DNA of 48,848 nt from assembly GCA_944375795.1 (NCBI GenBank), contig CALWAU010000041.1, positions 1 to 48,848 on the forward strand. The letters are read 5' to 3'. This DNA comes from an uncultured Clostridia bacterium. GTDB lineage: Bacteria > Bacillota > Clostridia > Christensenellales > Borkfalkiaceae. The notes beneath the pieces are model-generated. The model was not told where the DNA came from. It saw only the letters and a program-made list of their open reading frames with translations, and made no database searches. Below are positions 7,476-16,454 of the stretch, in pieces; position 1 is the first letter of the stretch, and each line of letters starts with the position of its first letter. Position numbers and translations under genes: made by a program.

Positions 7476-8249
7476 TCACGATTCGGCGTTTTCCGCCGCG
7501 AGCAAATCTTTCATATCGTATTTGCCGGGGGCTTTTCCGGTCAGGAATTTTGCCGCCCGTATCGCGCCCGCCGCAAATACGCGCTTGCTGCGCGCGCTGT
7601 GAGAGATGGTGAGAATTTCGTCCTCTCCCGCGAACATCACTTCGTGTTCGCCGACGATCGTGCCGCCCCGCACGGCATGAATGCCGATTTCCGATTTTTC
7701 CCGGGGACCGACCATTCCGCTCCTTCCTTCCACATAGTGTTTCCGGTTGTCAAACACCTCGTTGATGGAATCGGCGAGCATCAGCGCTGTGCCGGAAGGG
7801 GAATCCTTTTTCGGGCTGTGATGCCGTTCGACGATTTCGATGTCGAAGGCGTCGCCCAAAACCTGCGCCGCCGCTTTGACGAGCGTCTGCATCAGATTGA
7901 TGCCCAGGGAAAGGTTTGCCGTCTTGAATACGGGGATTTTTTTCGCGTATTCTTCGATCCGTTTATTGTCCTCCGCCGTAAAGCCCGTGGAGCCCAGCAC
8001 GATGCCGATGTTTTTTTCCGCGGCGTAAGCCAGCCGTTCTTCGAGGTTTTCCGCCGAGGAGAAATCCACGATGACGTCTGCGTCCTCCTTCACCTCGGAA
8101 AAATGCGCGTACACGGGGACGGAAAGGGATTTGACAAAGGGATCGACGCCGCATACCGCTTCCGCTTCGCCGTCGTTTTCCAGAAGGGAGAGGACGTTTC
8201 CGCCCATTTTTCCCGAGATGCCGCAGATGATGATTTTCGTCTTGTTCAT
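7476..8249 (-). CDS. dapB: 4-hydroxy-tetrahydrodipicolinate reductase
   Basis: A 257-residue NAD(P)H-dependent reductase, the step after DapA in the lysine/diaminopimelate pathway, needed for peptidoglycan and, in spore formers, for dipicolinate. The nucleotide motif CGISGKMG is at residues 9-16, and the signature VERHHSPKKDSPSGTA with catalytic His and Lys is near residue 150. The frame is open upstream, but the start at 8249 overlaps the dapA stop region by four bases and a GGTG site precedes it. It is the last gene of asd-dapA-dapB and is read from the lysine-riboswitch promoter. Confidence 0.95.
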   Translation of the reverse strand: MNKTKIIICGISGKMGGNVLSLLENDGEAEAVCGVDPFVKSLSVPVYAHFSEVKEDADVIVDFSSAENLEERLAYAAEKNIGIVLGSTGFTAEDNKRIEEYAKKIPVFKTANLSLGINLMQTLVKAAAQVLGDAFDIEIVERHHSPKKDSPSGTALMLADSINEVFDNRKHYVEGRSGMVGPREKSEIGIHAVRGGTIVGEHEVMFAGEDEILTISHSARSKRVFAAGAIRAAKFLTGKAPGKYDMKDLLAAENAES

Positions 8250-9136
8250 GCTTTCACCTTCAATCCGTAATTTTTCATGGCCGTTTTCAGTTTTTCCAGA
8301 TTTTCGGGCTCTATCTCGCTCAGAGGCGCGCGGGGAATGCCCGCGGAAAAGCCCAGAAGATTCATCGCCGCTTTGGCGGGAATGGGATTTACTTCGACAA
8401 AGCACGCCTGTGCGAGGGGAAGCAGTTTATCCGCCAGGGCGAACGCCTCTTCCGTTTTGCCCGTTTTCAGCAGGGTATACATCTTTTTGACGTCGGCGGG
8501 CACGAGGTTGGAGAGGACGGAAATGACGCCGTTTCCTCCCACCGCGAGGATGGGGAGATTGAGCGCGTCCTCGCCCGAATACAAATCGCATTTCCCGCGG
8601 ATGAGGCGCAGGGTCTCCATGGTCTTGGACATATTCCCGCCCGCGTCTTTGATGCCCGCCATATTGGGGATTTCCGCGATTTTCGCCATCGTGGCGGGCT
8701 GTATTTCCACCCCCGTGCGTGAGGGGACATTATAGGCGATGACGGGCAGAGAGGAAGCCGCGCAGATGCTCTCGTAATAGGCGACCAGCCCGCTTTGCGT
8801 ACATTTGTTGTAATAGGGGGTGACGGCGAGCAGGCCGTCCGCGCCTGTCCGTTCCGCCTTTTTCGCCGCCTCGACAGCGTGGGCGGTGCAGTTGCTGCCG
8901 CAGCCGAACACCAGCTTGATTTTTCCCTTCGCCTTCTTTACGGCGTATTCCATGACGGCGGTTTTTTCTTCTTCCGTCATCGTGGCGGGTTCGCCCGTCG
9001 TGCCGAGTATGACCAGCATATCCGTTCCGCCCGCCATCTGATATTCCAGCATCGCCCCGAAGGCGCCGAGGTCGACGCCGTCCTTTCCGAAGGGGGTGAT
9101 CATCGCGGTGGCGGTGCCGTTCAAAAAGCCTGTCAT
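8246..9136 (-). CDS. dapA: 4-hydroxy-tetrahydrodipicolinate synthase
   Basis: A 296-residue (beta/alpha)8 class I aldolase condensing pyruvate with aspartate semialdehyde. Visible: GTTGEPATM (the family usually has GTTGESPTL), the catalytic Tyr in YNVPSRT and the Schiff-base Lys in GIKDAGG. The loop YYNKCTQ has Cys where Pro is usual. A GGGAGAAA site precedes the ATG. It overlaps dapB by four bases and lies 82 bases after asd. Confidence 0.95.
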   Translation of the reverse strand: MTGFLNGTATAMITPFGKDGVDLGAFGAMLEYQMAGGTDMLVILGTTGEPATMTEEEKTAVMEYAVKKAKGKIKLVFGCGSNCTAHAVEAAKKAERTGADGLLAVTPYYNKCTQSGLVAYYESICAASSLPVIAYNVPSRTGVEIQPATMAKIAEIPNMAGIKDAGGNMSKTMETLRLIRGKCDLYSGEDALNLPILAVGGNGVISVLSNLVPADVKKMYTLLKTGKTEEAFALADKLLPLAQACFVEVNPIPAKAAMNLLGFSAGIPRAPLSEIEPENLEKLKTAMKNYGLKVKA

Positions 9137-9218
9137 AATATTCTTTCTCCCGATTTTTCAATTTTTCCGGACAATCGATGTCACATGGTTATTGTATTGT
9201 ATGCCGCGGAAGCGCCGT

Positions 9219-10298
9219 TCAGTCGAAGTATCCCTTTGCCGCCAGCAATTCCGCCAGCAGCACCGAGCCTCCCGCCGCGCCGCGCAGGGTGTTGTGAGAA
9301 AGGCCGACAAATTTGTAATCGAATACGTTGTCCCTTCTCAGCCGACCCGCGCAGACGCTCATGCCCCGTCCCTCCATCCGATCCAATTTCGGCTGAGGGC
9401 GGTTTTCCTCTTCGAAATAGCGGATGAATTTTTCGGGCGCGGAGGGGAGGCGCAGTTCCTGCGGTTCCCCGCGGAAATTTTCCCAGGCGCCGAGGATCTC
9501 GCTCCGCTCCGGAAAATCGCGGAAGGAGACGAACACCGCCGCCGTGTGTCCGTCCGAAACGGGCACACGGAAACACTGCGCCGTAATGGCGGGCCCCTCC
9601 GCGGGCCGGATCTCTCCGCCTTCGACGGTTCCCCAGATTTTCAGTGGCTCCTTCTCGCTCTTTTCCTCCTCGCCGCCGATGTAGGGGATGACGTTGTCTG
9701 CAATTTCCGGCATGGTCGCAAACGTCTTTCCCGCGCCCGAAATCGCCTGATAGGTGCAGACGGCGGCGCGCGTGATCCCGAATTTTTTCAGGGGATGCAG
9801 CAGGGGGACGTAGGATTGCAGGGAACAGTTGGATTTCACCGCGATAAATCCCCGTTTGGTCCCCAGGCGCTTTCTCTGAAAGGGGATGACGGACAGATGT
9901 TCCGCGTTGATTTCGGGGATCACCATCGGCACGTCTGGCGTGAAGCGATGGGCGGAATTGTTGGAGACGACGGGAATTTCCCGCTTTGCGTAGCTCTCCT
10001 CCAAAAGCGCCGTTTTCGCCTTGTCCATATTGACGGCGCAAAAGACGAAATCCGCTTCTTTTGCGATTTTGTCCGCGTCCCGCTCGGCGTCGAGCACCGT
10101 CATGTCCGCAAAGGAAGGGGGGACGGGTTCGTCAAACGCCCATTTGTCCGCGACCGCTTCCGCATACGTTTTTCCCGCGGAGCGGCCGGACGCCGCCAGG
10201 GTGGTCACGCGGAACCACGGGTGGTCTGCAAGCAGCAGAAGAAACCTTTGGCCGACCATTCCGGTCGCGCCTATGACGCCAACCTTGTATTCTTTCAT
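9219..10298 (-). CDS. asd: Aspartate-semialdehyde dehydrogenase, archaeal/fungal-like subtype
   Basis: A 359-residue enzyme reducing aspartyl phosphate to the semialdehyde. The Rossmann motif [11 protein letters not shown] is at residues 7-17, the catalytic Cys is in KSNCS and the active-site His is in DGHTAAV. Length and motifs match the subtype common in archaea and some Firmicutes rather than the E. coli type. The start at 10298 follows an AAGGAG site. It is the first gene of the operon and lies behind a lysine riboswitch, so it should be shut off when lysine is plentiful. Confidence 0.93.
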   Translation of the reverse strand: MKEYKVGVIGATGMVGQRFLLLLADHPWFRVTTLAASGRSAGKTYAEAVADKWAFDEPVPPSFADMTVLDAERDADKIAKEADFVFCAVNMDKAKTALLEESYAKREIPVVSNNSAHRFTPDVPMVIPEINAEHLSVIPFQRKRLGTKRGFIAVKSNCSLQSYVPLLHPLKKFGITRAAVCTYQAISGAGKTFATMPEIADNVIPYIGGEEEKSEKEPLKIWGTVEGGEIRPAEGPAITAQCFRVPVSDGHTAAVFVSFRDFPERSEILGAWENFRGEPQELRLPSAPEKFIRYFEEENRPQPKLDRMEGRGMSVCAGRLRRDNVFDYKFVGLSHNTLRGAAGGSVLLAELLAAKGYFD

Positions 10299-10323
10299 CG
10301 TGCGTTCTCCTTTTTTCGCGAAT

Positions 10324-10347
10324 GAAAAAAGCGGCCGAAAAGCCGCC
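10324..10347 (-). terminator. Riboswitch-controlled terminator before asd
   Basis: On the minus strand GGCGGC and GCCGC arms with a TTTTCG loop, followed by six T residues. It sits between the lysine aptamer and the asd ribosome-binding site, the position of an expression-platform terminator. Confidence 0.85.
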
Positions 10348-10388
10348 TCGTTGTGCCGTAAACGGCCTTCCGAAAGGAAAGCCTGTCG

Positions 10389-10568
10389 TAAATAGCTCTT
10401 CACGGACGGTGACAGTCATGCGGGTATTCTCCCGCATGCCCGGCGCGGAGGGAAAAAGCCGCACCTCGGCGGGGACGCCCTTTCGCTCCGCCGCACAATC
10501 GTTCGTCCGCCTTTCCCGCTTCGGACTCTGCGGCGGGGTACTCATGCTCGCCCGCTCCTCTATTTAAC
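10389..10568 (-). promoter_or_regulatory. Lysine riboswitch (L-box) of asd-dapA-dapB
   Basis: On the minus strand the leader has P1 arms AAATAG and CTATTT, AGAGGAGC followed by GAGTA, then GAAAGGG, CCGCCGA, CTGTCAC and AGAGCTA in the order of the lysine aptamer. A terminator follows. Binding of lysine is expected to favour termination. The match is based on recalled consensus elements; a covariance search would confirm it. Confidence 0.88.
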
Positions 10569-10575
10569 AATTCCT

Positions 10576-10604
10576 ATTCTATCATACCCGCCGCAAAATG
10601 TCAA
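10576..10604 (-). promoter_or_regulatory. Sigma-A promoter of the lysine-biosynthesis operon
   Basis: TTGACA (10604-10599), 17-base spacer, TAGAAT (10581-10576) on the minus strand, directly upstream of the riboswitch. Confidence 0.88.
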
Positions 10605-10654
10605 AGATTTTTTGCGCTTCGGAAATTTTATTTGCAATTTTTCCCCGATTTCCC

Positions 10655-10683
10655 TTGAAATAATCATAAATTTGTAGTACAAT
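10655..10683 (+). promoter_or_regulatory. Sigma-A promoter of the 10752 gene
   Basis: TTGAAA, 17 bases, TACAAT. It diverges from the lysine operon promoter; about 50 bp separate the two -35 boxes. Confidence 0.75.
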
Positions 10684-10751
10684 ATATCTAATTGAATTTT
10701 TGCCGGGCGCACGTTTTCGGTTTTGCCCGGCGCGACATCGGAGTTTTGAAC

Positions 10752-12053
10752 ATGGCACAGGAAAAGAAAGGGCTGATAGCCCGTATGCTCGAGGGCAAGG
10801 AGCGGAGCGAGGAATACGCGAGAAGCACTCTGCCCACCAACCGCTGGCAGCTCTTTTGGGATATCTTCAAGGGGAATTTCGGGAAGATCGTCAAGGTGAA
10901 CCTGCTCATTCTTCTCTTTTTTATTCCCTTCATTCTCGTGATCGTCTATTTCATGCTGATCAACAACGGCAACGGCGTCATGTATCCGTTCGGAGCAAAC
11001 CTCGCGATCGGTTATCCCGCGGAGCCGAACACGGCGGGGCTTTCGGAAATGCTTACGCTGCAATCGGAGGCGCTCATGTACGGCGCTTTCGTCATCGCTT
11101 CCTTCATCGCCGCCGTCGGGCTTGCGGGCGGGATGTACGTCATCCGCAACATGGTATGGACGGAGGGGATTTTCGTCGCCAACGATTTCTGGCGCGGCGT
11201 GAAGCTCAATTACGGCAACGCCCTGCAGGCAGCGCTCTTTTTCTGCATCGTCACGCTCATCGGAAAATCCCTCATCAATCTGACGGAGTTCACTTTCGCC
11301 ATACAGGAAGTGAGCAAGGTGCAGAGGGTATTTTTCCGCATTTCGCAGGCGTTCAGCGGCATTCTCATCGCGCTGGCGGCGCTGATGTCCCTTTGGATGA
11401 TCGCGCTCGGCGTCAATTATAAGCAAGGGGTCTGGACGCTCATCAAAAATTCCTTTCTGATGACCATCGGCATGCTGCCGCAGTCCGTCTTTTTCGGCGC
11501 GCTGGCGCTCATTCCCTTCGCCGTCTTTCTGCTGGGAAACATAATACCGCTGTTCACGGTGCTGGGCGTTATTTTCGCGCTGTTGTTCTCGTTTGCCTTT
11601 GCCCTGCTCGTCTGGCTGGATTTCGCACAGTGGGCGTTCGATAAATTCATCAACCCCAAGATCGAGGGCGCGAAGGTGGGGCGCGGCATTTACAACAAGG
11701 ACGGCACCAGCGCGGCATCGGGCGGCGAAAGCGCCGCGGCGGCGGAGTATCAGCGCGCCATTCTCGCGGCGGGCAAATCCAAGCTCGTTTCCCGGCCCAT
11801 CAAACCCATCGACGATTCGTTGCAGGTATACGAGCTTCCTTCCTCCTTCACGCGCGAAGATCTCCAAAAGCTCCGCGAAAGCAAGCAGAACATCGCGGAC
11901 GATACCGCCGCATACGAGGAAGAACATAAAAACGATCTCAGATACGTCGAATACAACAAACAGTTCGAGGAGCGGGAAAAAGCGCTCCAGGACGAGACGG
12001 ACAAGAAGGGCAGAAAGAAGAAGCGCAAGCCGCCCAAGATGCTCGGCCAATAA
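10752..12053 (+). CDS. Multi-pass membrane protein with charged C-terminal tail, possibly DUF624/YesL-like
   Basis: A 433-residue protein with about six hydrophobic segments (roughly residues 40-65, 110-135, 160-180, 200-222, 238-262 and 265-290), then a 140-residue cytoplasmic tail rich in Lys/Glu/Gln that ends in a strongly basic patch. The GIFVANDFWRGVKLNYGNALQAAL segment (residues about 140-163) resembles DUF624/YesL proteins, whose role is unknown, but the tail is extra. The ATG at 10752 has a GGAG site and its own promoter. It heads a run of genes toward spoIVA. No catalytic motif is visible. Confidence 0.75.
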   Translation: MAQEKKGLIARMLEGKERSEEYARSTLPTNRWQLFWDIFKGNFGKIVKVNLLILLFFIPFILVIVYFMLINNGNGVMYPFGANLAIGYPAEPNTAGLSEMLTLQSEALMYGAFVIASFIAAVGLAGGMYVIRNMVWTEGIFVANDFWRGVKLNYGNALQAALFFCIVTLIGKSLINLTEFTFAIQEVSKVQRVFFRISQAFSGILIALAALMSLWMIALGVNYKQGVWTLIKNSFLMTIGMLPQSVFFGALALIPFAVFLLGNIIPLFTVLGVIFALLFSFAFALLVWLDFAQWAFDKFINPKIEGAKVGRGIYNKDGTSAASGGESAAAAEYQRAILAAGKSKLVSRPIKPIDDSLQVYELPSSFTREDLQKLRESKQNIADDTAAYEEEHKNDLRYVEYNKQFEEREKALQDETDKKGRKKKRKPPKMLGQ

Positions 12054-12054
12054 G

Positions 12055-12120
12055 CGGCCCGGAGGGCGGACGGGCACCCGTTTCCGGAAGAGATTGTTTT
12101 TCGGCGGGTGCCTCCGGCCG
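12055..12120 (+). other. Large imperfect inverted repeat between two genes
   Basis: Left arm 12055-12080 (CGGCC, GGAGG, GCACCCG) pairs with right arm 12102-12120 (CGGGTGC, CCTCC, GGCCG) with an eight-base bulge. No T-tract follows, so it is not a standard terminator; it may be an RNA-processing or stability element. Confidence 0.4.
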
Positions 12121-12142
12121 TATTACGCGGAGAAATCCAACG

Positions 12143-12877
12143 ATGAAAAGAGAAAAGGCGTACGACGCGCTCGCCGATTGGTTTGAATATCTCAACGATG
12201 ACTGCGGCTATGAAAAGTGGTCGCAGTATTTAATTTCCGCGCTCGGGCAGTATCCCGTGCGCAAGGGGCTGGACATCGGCTGCGGCAGCGGCCGCTTTAC
12301 CCGCGCCCTCTCGGCGGCGGGGTACGAGATGACGGGGCTGGACGTTTCTTCCGCGATGCTGAGCAGGGCGGAGGCGCTGTCCCGGAAAGAGGGGAGAAAG
12401 ATCCGCTGGCTGCTCGGCGACATCGCCCGGTTCCGCACGCCCGAAAAGTTCGATTTCGCGCTCGCCGTCAACGATTGTTTCAATTATATTTCCAAAGAAA
12501 AACTGTCGGCCGCGTTTAAGAACGTGCGCGGCGCGTTACATAAAGAGGGAGTATTTTTGTTCGACGTCAGCTCTCCGCGCAAATTCCGCGAAAAGATTGC
12601 AGATACTGTTTGCGCGGACGATCGGGAGGACGTCACCTATCTGTCCTTCAATTCGATAGAGGGGGACGAGGTGACGATGGACGTCACGTTGTTCGTGAGG
12701 CGCCCGGACGGCGCCTTCGACCGCAGGGACGAACGGCACGTTCAGTATATCCATACCCCCGACGAAATACGGGAGGCATTGAAACAAAACGGCTTTTTGC
12801 CGCTGAGGGAAGAAGGGTTCCTCGGCGAGGCGGAGGAGACGTCGGACCGGATCTGTTTTCTCGCCAGGAGGGCGTGA
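12143..12877 (+). CDS. Class I SAM-dependent methyltransferase, substrate unknown
   Basis: A 244-residue Rossmann methyltransferase. Motif I is LDIGCGSGRF (about residue 44), followed by the acidic end of beta-2 (GLDVS), GDIARF and the motif IV region ALAVNDCFNYI. This organisation matches the small-molecule methyltransferases related to UbiE/YcgJ; nothing shows the acceptor. The downstream Hsp33 gene starts 11 bases after its stop, so they are likely co-transcribed. Confidence 0.85.
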   Translation: MKREKAYDALADWFEYLNDDCGYEKWSQYLISALGQYPVRKGLDIGCGSGRFTRALSAAGYEMTGLDVSSAMLSRAEALSRKEGRKIRWLLGDIARFRTPEKFDFALAVNDCFNYISKEKLSAAFKNVRGALHKEGVFLFDVSSPRKFREKIADTVCADDREDVTYLSFNSIEGDEVTMDVTLFVRRPDGAFDRRDERHVQYIHTPDEIREALKQNGFLPLREEGFLGEAEETSDRICFLARRA

Positions 12878-12888
12878 AGGAGGACGAA

Positions 12889-13749
12889 ATGAAAAACGTC
12901 GTGAGAACTTTGATTTTCGACGAGCAGGTATCGCTCACTCTGCTCGATTCCACCCGGACGGTCCGGGAGGCCATCCGCCTGCATTCGCTCAGCCGTCCCT
13001 CCGCCGTGGCGCTCGGCAAGGCGCTTTCCGTCATGACGTTCATGAGCGCTTCCCTGAAAGAGGAGGGGCACGCGATTTCCGTTTCCGTCCGCGGAAACGG
13101 GGAAGGGGGAGAAATTTCCGTTTCGGGCAACGGCCTGCTGCAGATGCGCGGATACATCGGGAATCCCGCCGTGCCGGAAATCCCGGGTGAGACGGACGCG
13201 GAGGCGGAGAGGCGCTGTATCGGCACGGAAGGCTCTCTCACCGTCATCCGCGACGACGGTTACGGCAGGCCGTTCGTGGGTTCCTGCCTGCTGTCGCCCT
13301 CGGGCGAGGCGGACAGGTCCTTTGAGGAATATTATCGCGTCAGCGAACAGAATCCCGCGTATATCGCCTCCGTCGTGCGCTTTTCCGGGGAGCGGCTCGC
13401 CTTTGCGGGCGCGGCGGTATTGCAGCCCCTTCCCTTTGCGGAGGAATCGGTCGTGAAGAAATTGCCGCGGGGTGCAGAGCTTGCGGCGATCGCGGAGAAA
13501 ATCGGAGAACTCGGGCCCGAAAAGTGCGCGAGGGACTGTTTTTCGGCAAATTCCGCGGCATTTACCGAGCGGGAAGCGGCATATAAATGTAACTGCTCGC
13601 GGGAATATCTGTCCGGGGTGCTGCTGTCCCTCGGCAGGGCGGAGCTCGAGGATATCCTGCGCACGGACGGGGAGATAAAGGTACATTGCCATTACTGCAA
13701 CAAGGATTATCGCTTTACGCGGGAGGATGTGGAGAAACTGTTCCCGTGA
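12889..13749 (+). CDS. hslO: Hsp33 redox-regulated chaperone
   Basis: A 286-residue cytosolic holdase that is activated when its zinc cysteines oxidise. The zinc site is complete: CNC (in KCNCS, about residue 232) and CHYC (near residue 265), the CXC...CXXC pattern. The N-terminal domain shows the family's GxG-rich stretch GNGEGGEISVSGNG and the YIGNP motif. The frame extends upstream, but the ATG at 12889 follows GAAGGAGG. Typical length is 285-295 residues. Confidence 0.94.
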   Translation: MKNVVRTLIFDEQVSLTLLDSTRTVREAIRLHSLSRPSAVALGKALSVMTFMSASLKEEGHAISVSVRGNGEGGEISVSGNGLLQMRGYIGNPAVPEIPGETDAEAERRCIGTEGSLTVIRDDGYGRPFVGSCLLSPSGEADRSFEEYYRVSEQNPAYIASVVRFSGERLAFAGAAVLQPLPFAEESVVKKLPRGAELAAIAEKIGELGPEKCARDCFSANSAAFTEREAAYKCNCSREYLSGVLLSLGRAELEDILRTDGEIKVHCHYCNKDYRFTREDVEKLFP

Positions 13750-13773
13750 AGGCGTCGGGGCAAGGGAGATTTC

Positions 13774-15453
13774 ATGAGAGAACAAAAGGTTTTGAAAATC
13801 GATTTCAGCAGGCGGCGCCTTCGGGAGCGGGCGGAAAAATATTACAACGAAGGAAATTATCTTTCCGCGCTCCGCTTTACCTATAAGGAAATGTCCCTGT
13901 ACGGGGGGGACGGCGAAACATATACCATGCTTTCGGATATTTACGAAAACATGGAACTGTATTCGTCGGCGGTAAACTGCTGGTTCCGCTTTATGGACAA
14001 CTGCACGGGGGAGGATCTGCCGGATATTTACGAGGGCCTCGCCGTCAATTATCTCAACATGGGAAACGAGGCGCAGTCCGCTTTCTATTATAATAAACTC
14101 ATCGATGCGGACGACGAGCTGACGGAAGAAAACAAGGAGGAGATCGCCGAGGCCTTCTCGGGCAGCCGCAGGGGAAATTTCCGCTTCGTATATCCTCCCC
14201 GGCTGGCCGATTACTCGCGGGAAACGGAAGCGGGCGCGCGGGCGCTCAAAAGCGGGGATTGCAAAAAGGCGATCGCCATTCTTTCCCGGGTGGAAAAGGG
14301 TTCGCCCGACTACCGCACGGCGAGGGAGATTCAGGCGGTCGCCCGGCTGCTTTCGGACAACGCCGCCGAGGCGGAGAAAATCTGCATGGAACTCATCGAA
14401 GAAAATCCCGCCGACGTTCAGGCGACGGCCACGCTCGCCGCCGTCTATACGGAACAGGGGAGGAGGGAGGACAGCAAAGCCCTGGCGCTGCGCCTGTGCG
14501 AGCTGAAAGACACGACGCCCGAGGAGACGTATAAAATCGCCACCGTCTGCTGCGAAAACGACCTGCACGAACGGGCGCTCGAAAAATTCACCGAATTGGA
14601 CAAGGTGATTCCCTACGACGGGAATATGCTCTATTTCAAGGCGGTGGCGGCGTACAAGAGCGGAAAGGAGCGCGTGGCGATCGACGCGATGGAGAGGCTG
14701 TGCACGATCTATCCGGACGCGGCCGTGGCGGAATATTACCTGAAAGCCATGCGCCGCCACGCCGGCGACCCCGAGAACGAGCCGGAGCCGGAGATGACTT
14801 ATTTCTACCGCGTGCCCAAGGAGGAACGGGAAAAGCGCTGCCGCACTCTCGTCCGGATCGGCAAATATCCGCGCACGGAAGCGGAGCTGTTCGGGGCGCT
14901 GGCCATGGAGGAGGGCTATTTCCGCTGGTGTTTCGACGAAATGGACGGCATGGAGCGGGATTTGCAGTACCTCGCCGCCGTCGTCGCGGAGCACGCACGC
15001 GCCGACCGGTTTATCCGGGAAATATTGCTCGACTGCGAGGTGTCCGATATCCTGAAGATCGAATTGCTGCGGCTGTTGTATGCGCGCAATGAGGAGAACG
15101 GCTTCGGGGTGGTCGTCTGCAATATTTATCGGGATATCCGCATCGCCCGCGTGCGCGTCGGGCGCAGAAAGCGCCGCCGTTTCGTGGAGGCGTACGCCAA
15201 AACCGCTTCCCGGTTCGCGGTCATAAACGACGCTTATGCTCAGCGCATACGGGAGACGACGGAGACGATGTACCGCACCTTTGAGAAGCGGGACTGCTGG
15301 GAGCTCGCCGAAAGCTCCGAAAATCTCGCCTGCGCGATCTATCTGCTCAGCGGCCTCAGGGAGCTGGGAAAGGATGCGGCTTCCGCGGCGGCCGCGTTCG
15401 AGGCGGACGCGGAAACGGTGGAAAAAATCGTGACGGCGGTTCTGGCCGGCTGA
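13774..15453 (+). CDS. Large tetratricopeptide-type helical repeat protein, unknown function
   Basis: This 559-residue, highly charged protein shows TPR-like helices: RAEKYYNEGNYLSALR (residues 18-33), YTMLSDIYENMELYSSAVNCW (about 50-70), and further units at 110-140, 180-215 and 255-290. The C-terminal 200 residues are helical without clear repeats and carry a basic RVGRRKRRR patch. No signal peptide or membrane segment, so it is cytosolic and probably a protein-interaction scaffold. It follows hslO by 24 bases and precedes another helical protein by 25. No family name can be given. Confidence 0.8.
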   Translation: MREQKVLKIDFSRRRLRERAEKYYNEGNYLSALRFTYKEMSLYGGDGETYTMLSDIYENMELYSSAVNCWFRFMDNCTGEDLPDIYEGLAVNYLNMGNEAQSAFYYNKLIDADDELTEENKEEIAEAFSGSRRGNFRFVYPPRLADYSRETEAGARALKSGDCKKAIAILSRVEKGSPDYRTAREIQAVARLLSDNAAEAEKICMELIEENPADVQATATLAAVYTEQGRREDSKALALRLCELKDTTPEETYKIATVCCENDLHERALEKFTELDKVIPYDGNMLYFKAVAAYKSGKERVAIDAMERLCTIYPDAAVAEYYLKAMRRHAGDPENEPEPEMTYFYRVPKEEREKRCRTLVRIGKYPRTEAELFGALAMEEGYFRWCFDEMDGMERDLQYLAAVVAEHARADRFIREILLDCEVSDILKIELLRLLYARNEENGFGVVVCNIYRDIRIARVRVGRRKRRRFVEAYAKTASRFAVINDAYAQRIRETTETMYRTFEKRDCWELAESSENLACAIYLLSGLRELGKDAASAAAAFEADAETVEKIVTAVLAG

Positions 15454-15478
15454 AAGGAAGGACGAAAGGAGAAAATAT

Positions 15479-16306
15479 ATGAAACCCATCGATCTCGACG
15501 GGCTTTTCGACGAAAAGCTCGCGCAATACATGGAAGAAAACAAAGGAAAATATACCGAACGGCAGTGGGAGAATCTCATTCCCGCGCTGTACAGGAAGTT
15601 CGGGGATACTTACGTGGCGAAAATCAAGGCGACGCCCAGGGAATATTACGCGGCGATGTCGGATGAGGAGCTGACGCAGACTTTTGCCGCGCACCTCGCC
15701 GAGCGCATTCCCGTGCCCGATTTTCTCTGTTCCGAGCTGGAAGGACGGGACTGTACGGAGGCGCTTATTCCCCTTCTTTCGGAGGAGGACGCGGAAACGG
15801 TCTCTTACGTCATCAATCTCATCGGCGCGGACGAACGCGCTTTCCCCGCCTATTTTTCCGTCCTCACCTCCGATTCCTCCGACGGGGACGTCCGGGAGGC
15901 CGCGGCGGAAAAACTCAAAGAAAAGGCGGACGCGGCAAAGGAGGAGGCGCTCCGCTTCTATCGGGAAGGCAGGGCGGAGGAATATATGCTGGAAATCCTC
16001 TCCCGCGTAAAAGGGCGGGACGAGGAAGTGTTCCGCATTCTGCTGGACGCCTTCCTGGCGGAAGGGGAAAAGGCCGTCCGGGCGGGATATCTCGCCTCGT
16101 ACGGGGACGAACGCGCGCTCCCTTATCTCCTGCGGCGCATCGAGGACCGCTCGATCGGTTTCGTGGAGTTCCAGGAGCTCAAATACGCCATCGAGGCGCT
16201 CGGCGGAGAATACGACGAGCCGCGCGACTTTTCGGGGGACAAGGACTACCTGAAAATAGAGGACGTATCCTCCCGCCAGGGCTTCGGAAAACTTCCGAGA
16301 AGGTGA
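15479..16306 (+). CDS. Acidic helical protein, possibly HEAT-like, unknown function
   Basis: A 275-residue acidic protein composed of paired helices, for example ALIPLLSEEDAETVSYVIN and the later ALPYLLRRIEDRSIGFVE stretch (about residues 205-225), suggesting HEAT-type repeats. No catalytic motif, signal peptide or membrane segment is visible. AAAGGAG precedes the ATG. Its close spacing to the TPR gene upstream suggests that the two act together. I do not recognise a family. Confidence 0.75.
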   Translation: MKPIDLDGLFDEKLAQYMEENKGKYTERQWENLIPALYRKFGDTYVAKIKATPREYYAAMSDEELTQTFAAHLAERIPVPDFLCSELEGRDCTEALIPLLSEEDAETVSYVINLIGADERAFPAYFSVLTSDSSDGDVREAAAEKLKEKADAAKEEALRFYREGRAEEYMLEILSRVKGRDEEVFRILLDAFLAEGEKAVRAGYLASYGDERALPYLLRRIEDRSIGFVEFQELKYAIEALGGEYDEPRDFSGDKDYLKIEDVSSRQGFGKLPRR

Positions 16307-16353
16307 CGCCCCGCCCGCACTTGCGGGCAAATCCGAAAACGCAAAGAATTGCT

Positions 16354-16382
16354 TCATAATCCGACGGACCTCCGCATATATT
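16354..16382 (+). promoter_or_regulatory. Sigma-E-like promoter before spoIVA
   Basis: TCATAAT (16354-16360), 14 bases, CATATATT (16375-16382), close to the mother-cell sigma-E pattern (ATA-type -35, CATAnnnT -10). The assignment rests partly on the gene it precedes, which is sigma-E-controlled in Bacillus subtilis. Confidence 0.55.
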
Positions 16383-16410
16383 AAACCGTAACGTTTGAAA
16401 TGCGGAGGTC
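16367..16410 (+). repeat. 11-bp perfect inverted repeat in the spoIVA promoter/leader
   Basis: GACCTCCGCAT (16367-16377) and ATGCGGAGGTC (16400-16410) with a 22-base loop. The left arm overlaps the -10 box. It could be an operator for a dimeric regulator or an mRNA hairpin; there is no T-tract. Confidence 0.6.
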
Positions 16411-16454
16411 TCTTGCGCGAAAGGGGAACCGCAAACCGCTTTGGAGGTCGGTGT

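Noticed and set aside
12742..15579. 945-codon open frame on the minus strand opposite Hsp33 and TPR genes
   Set aside because: It spans the boundaries of plus-strand genes with recognised families and has a composition of antisense frame, so it is a shadow.
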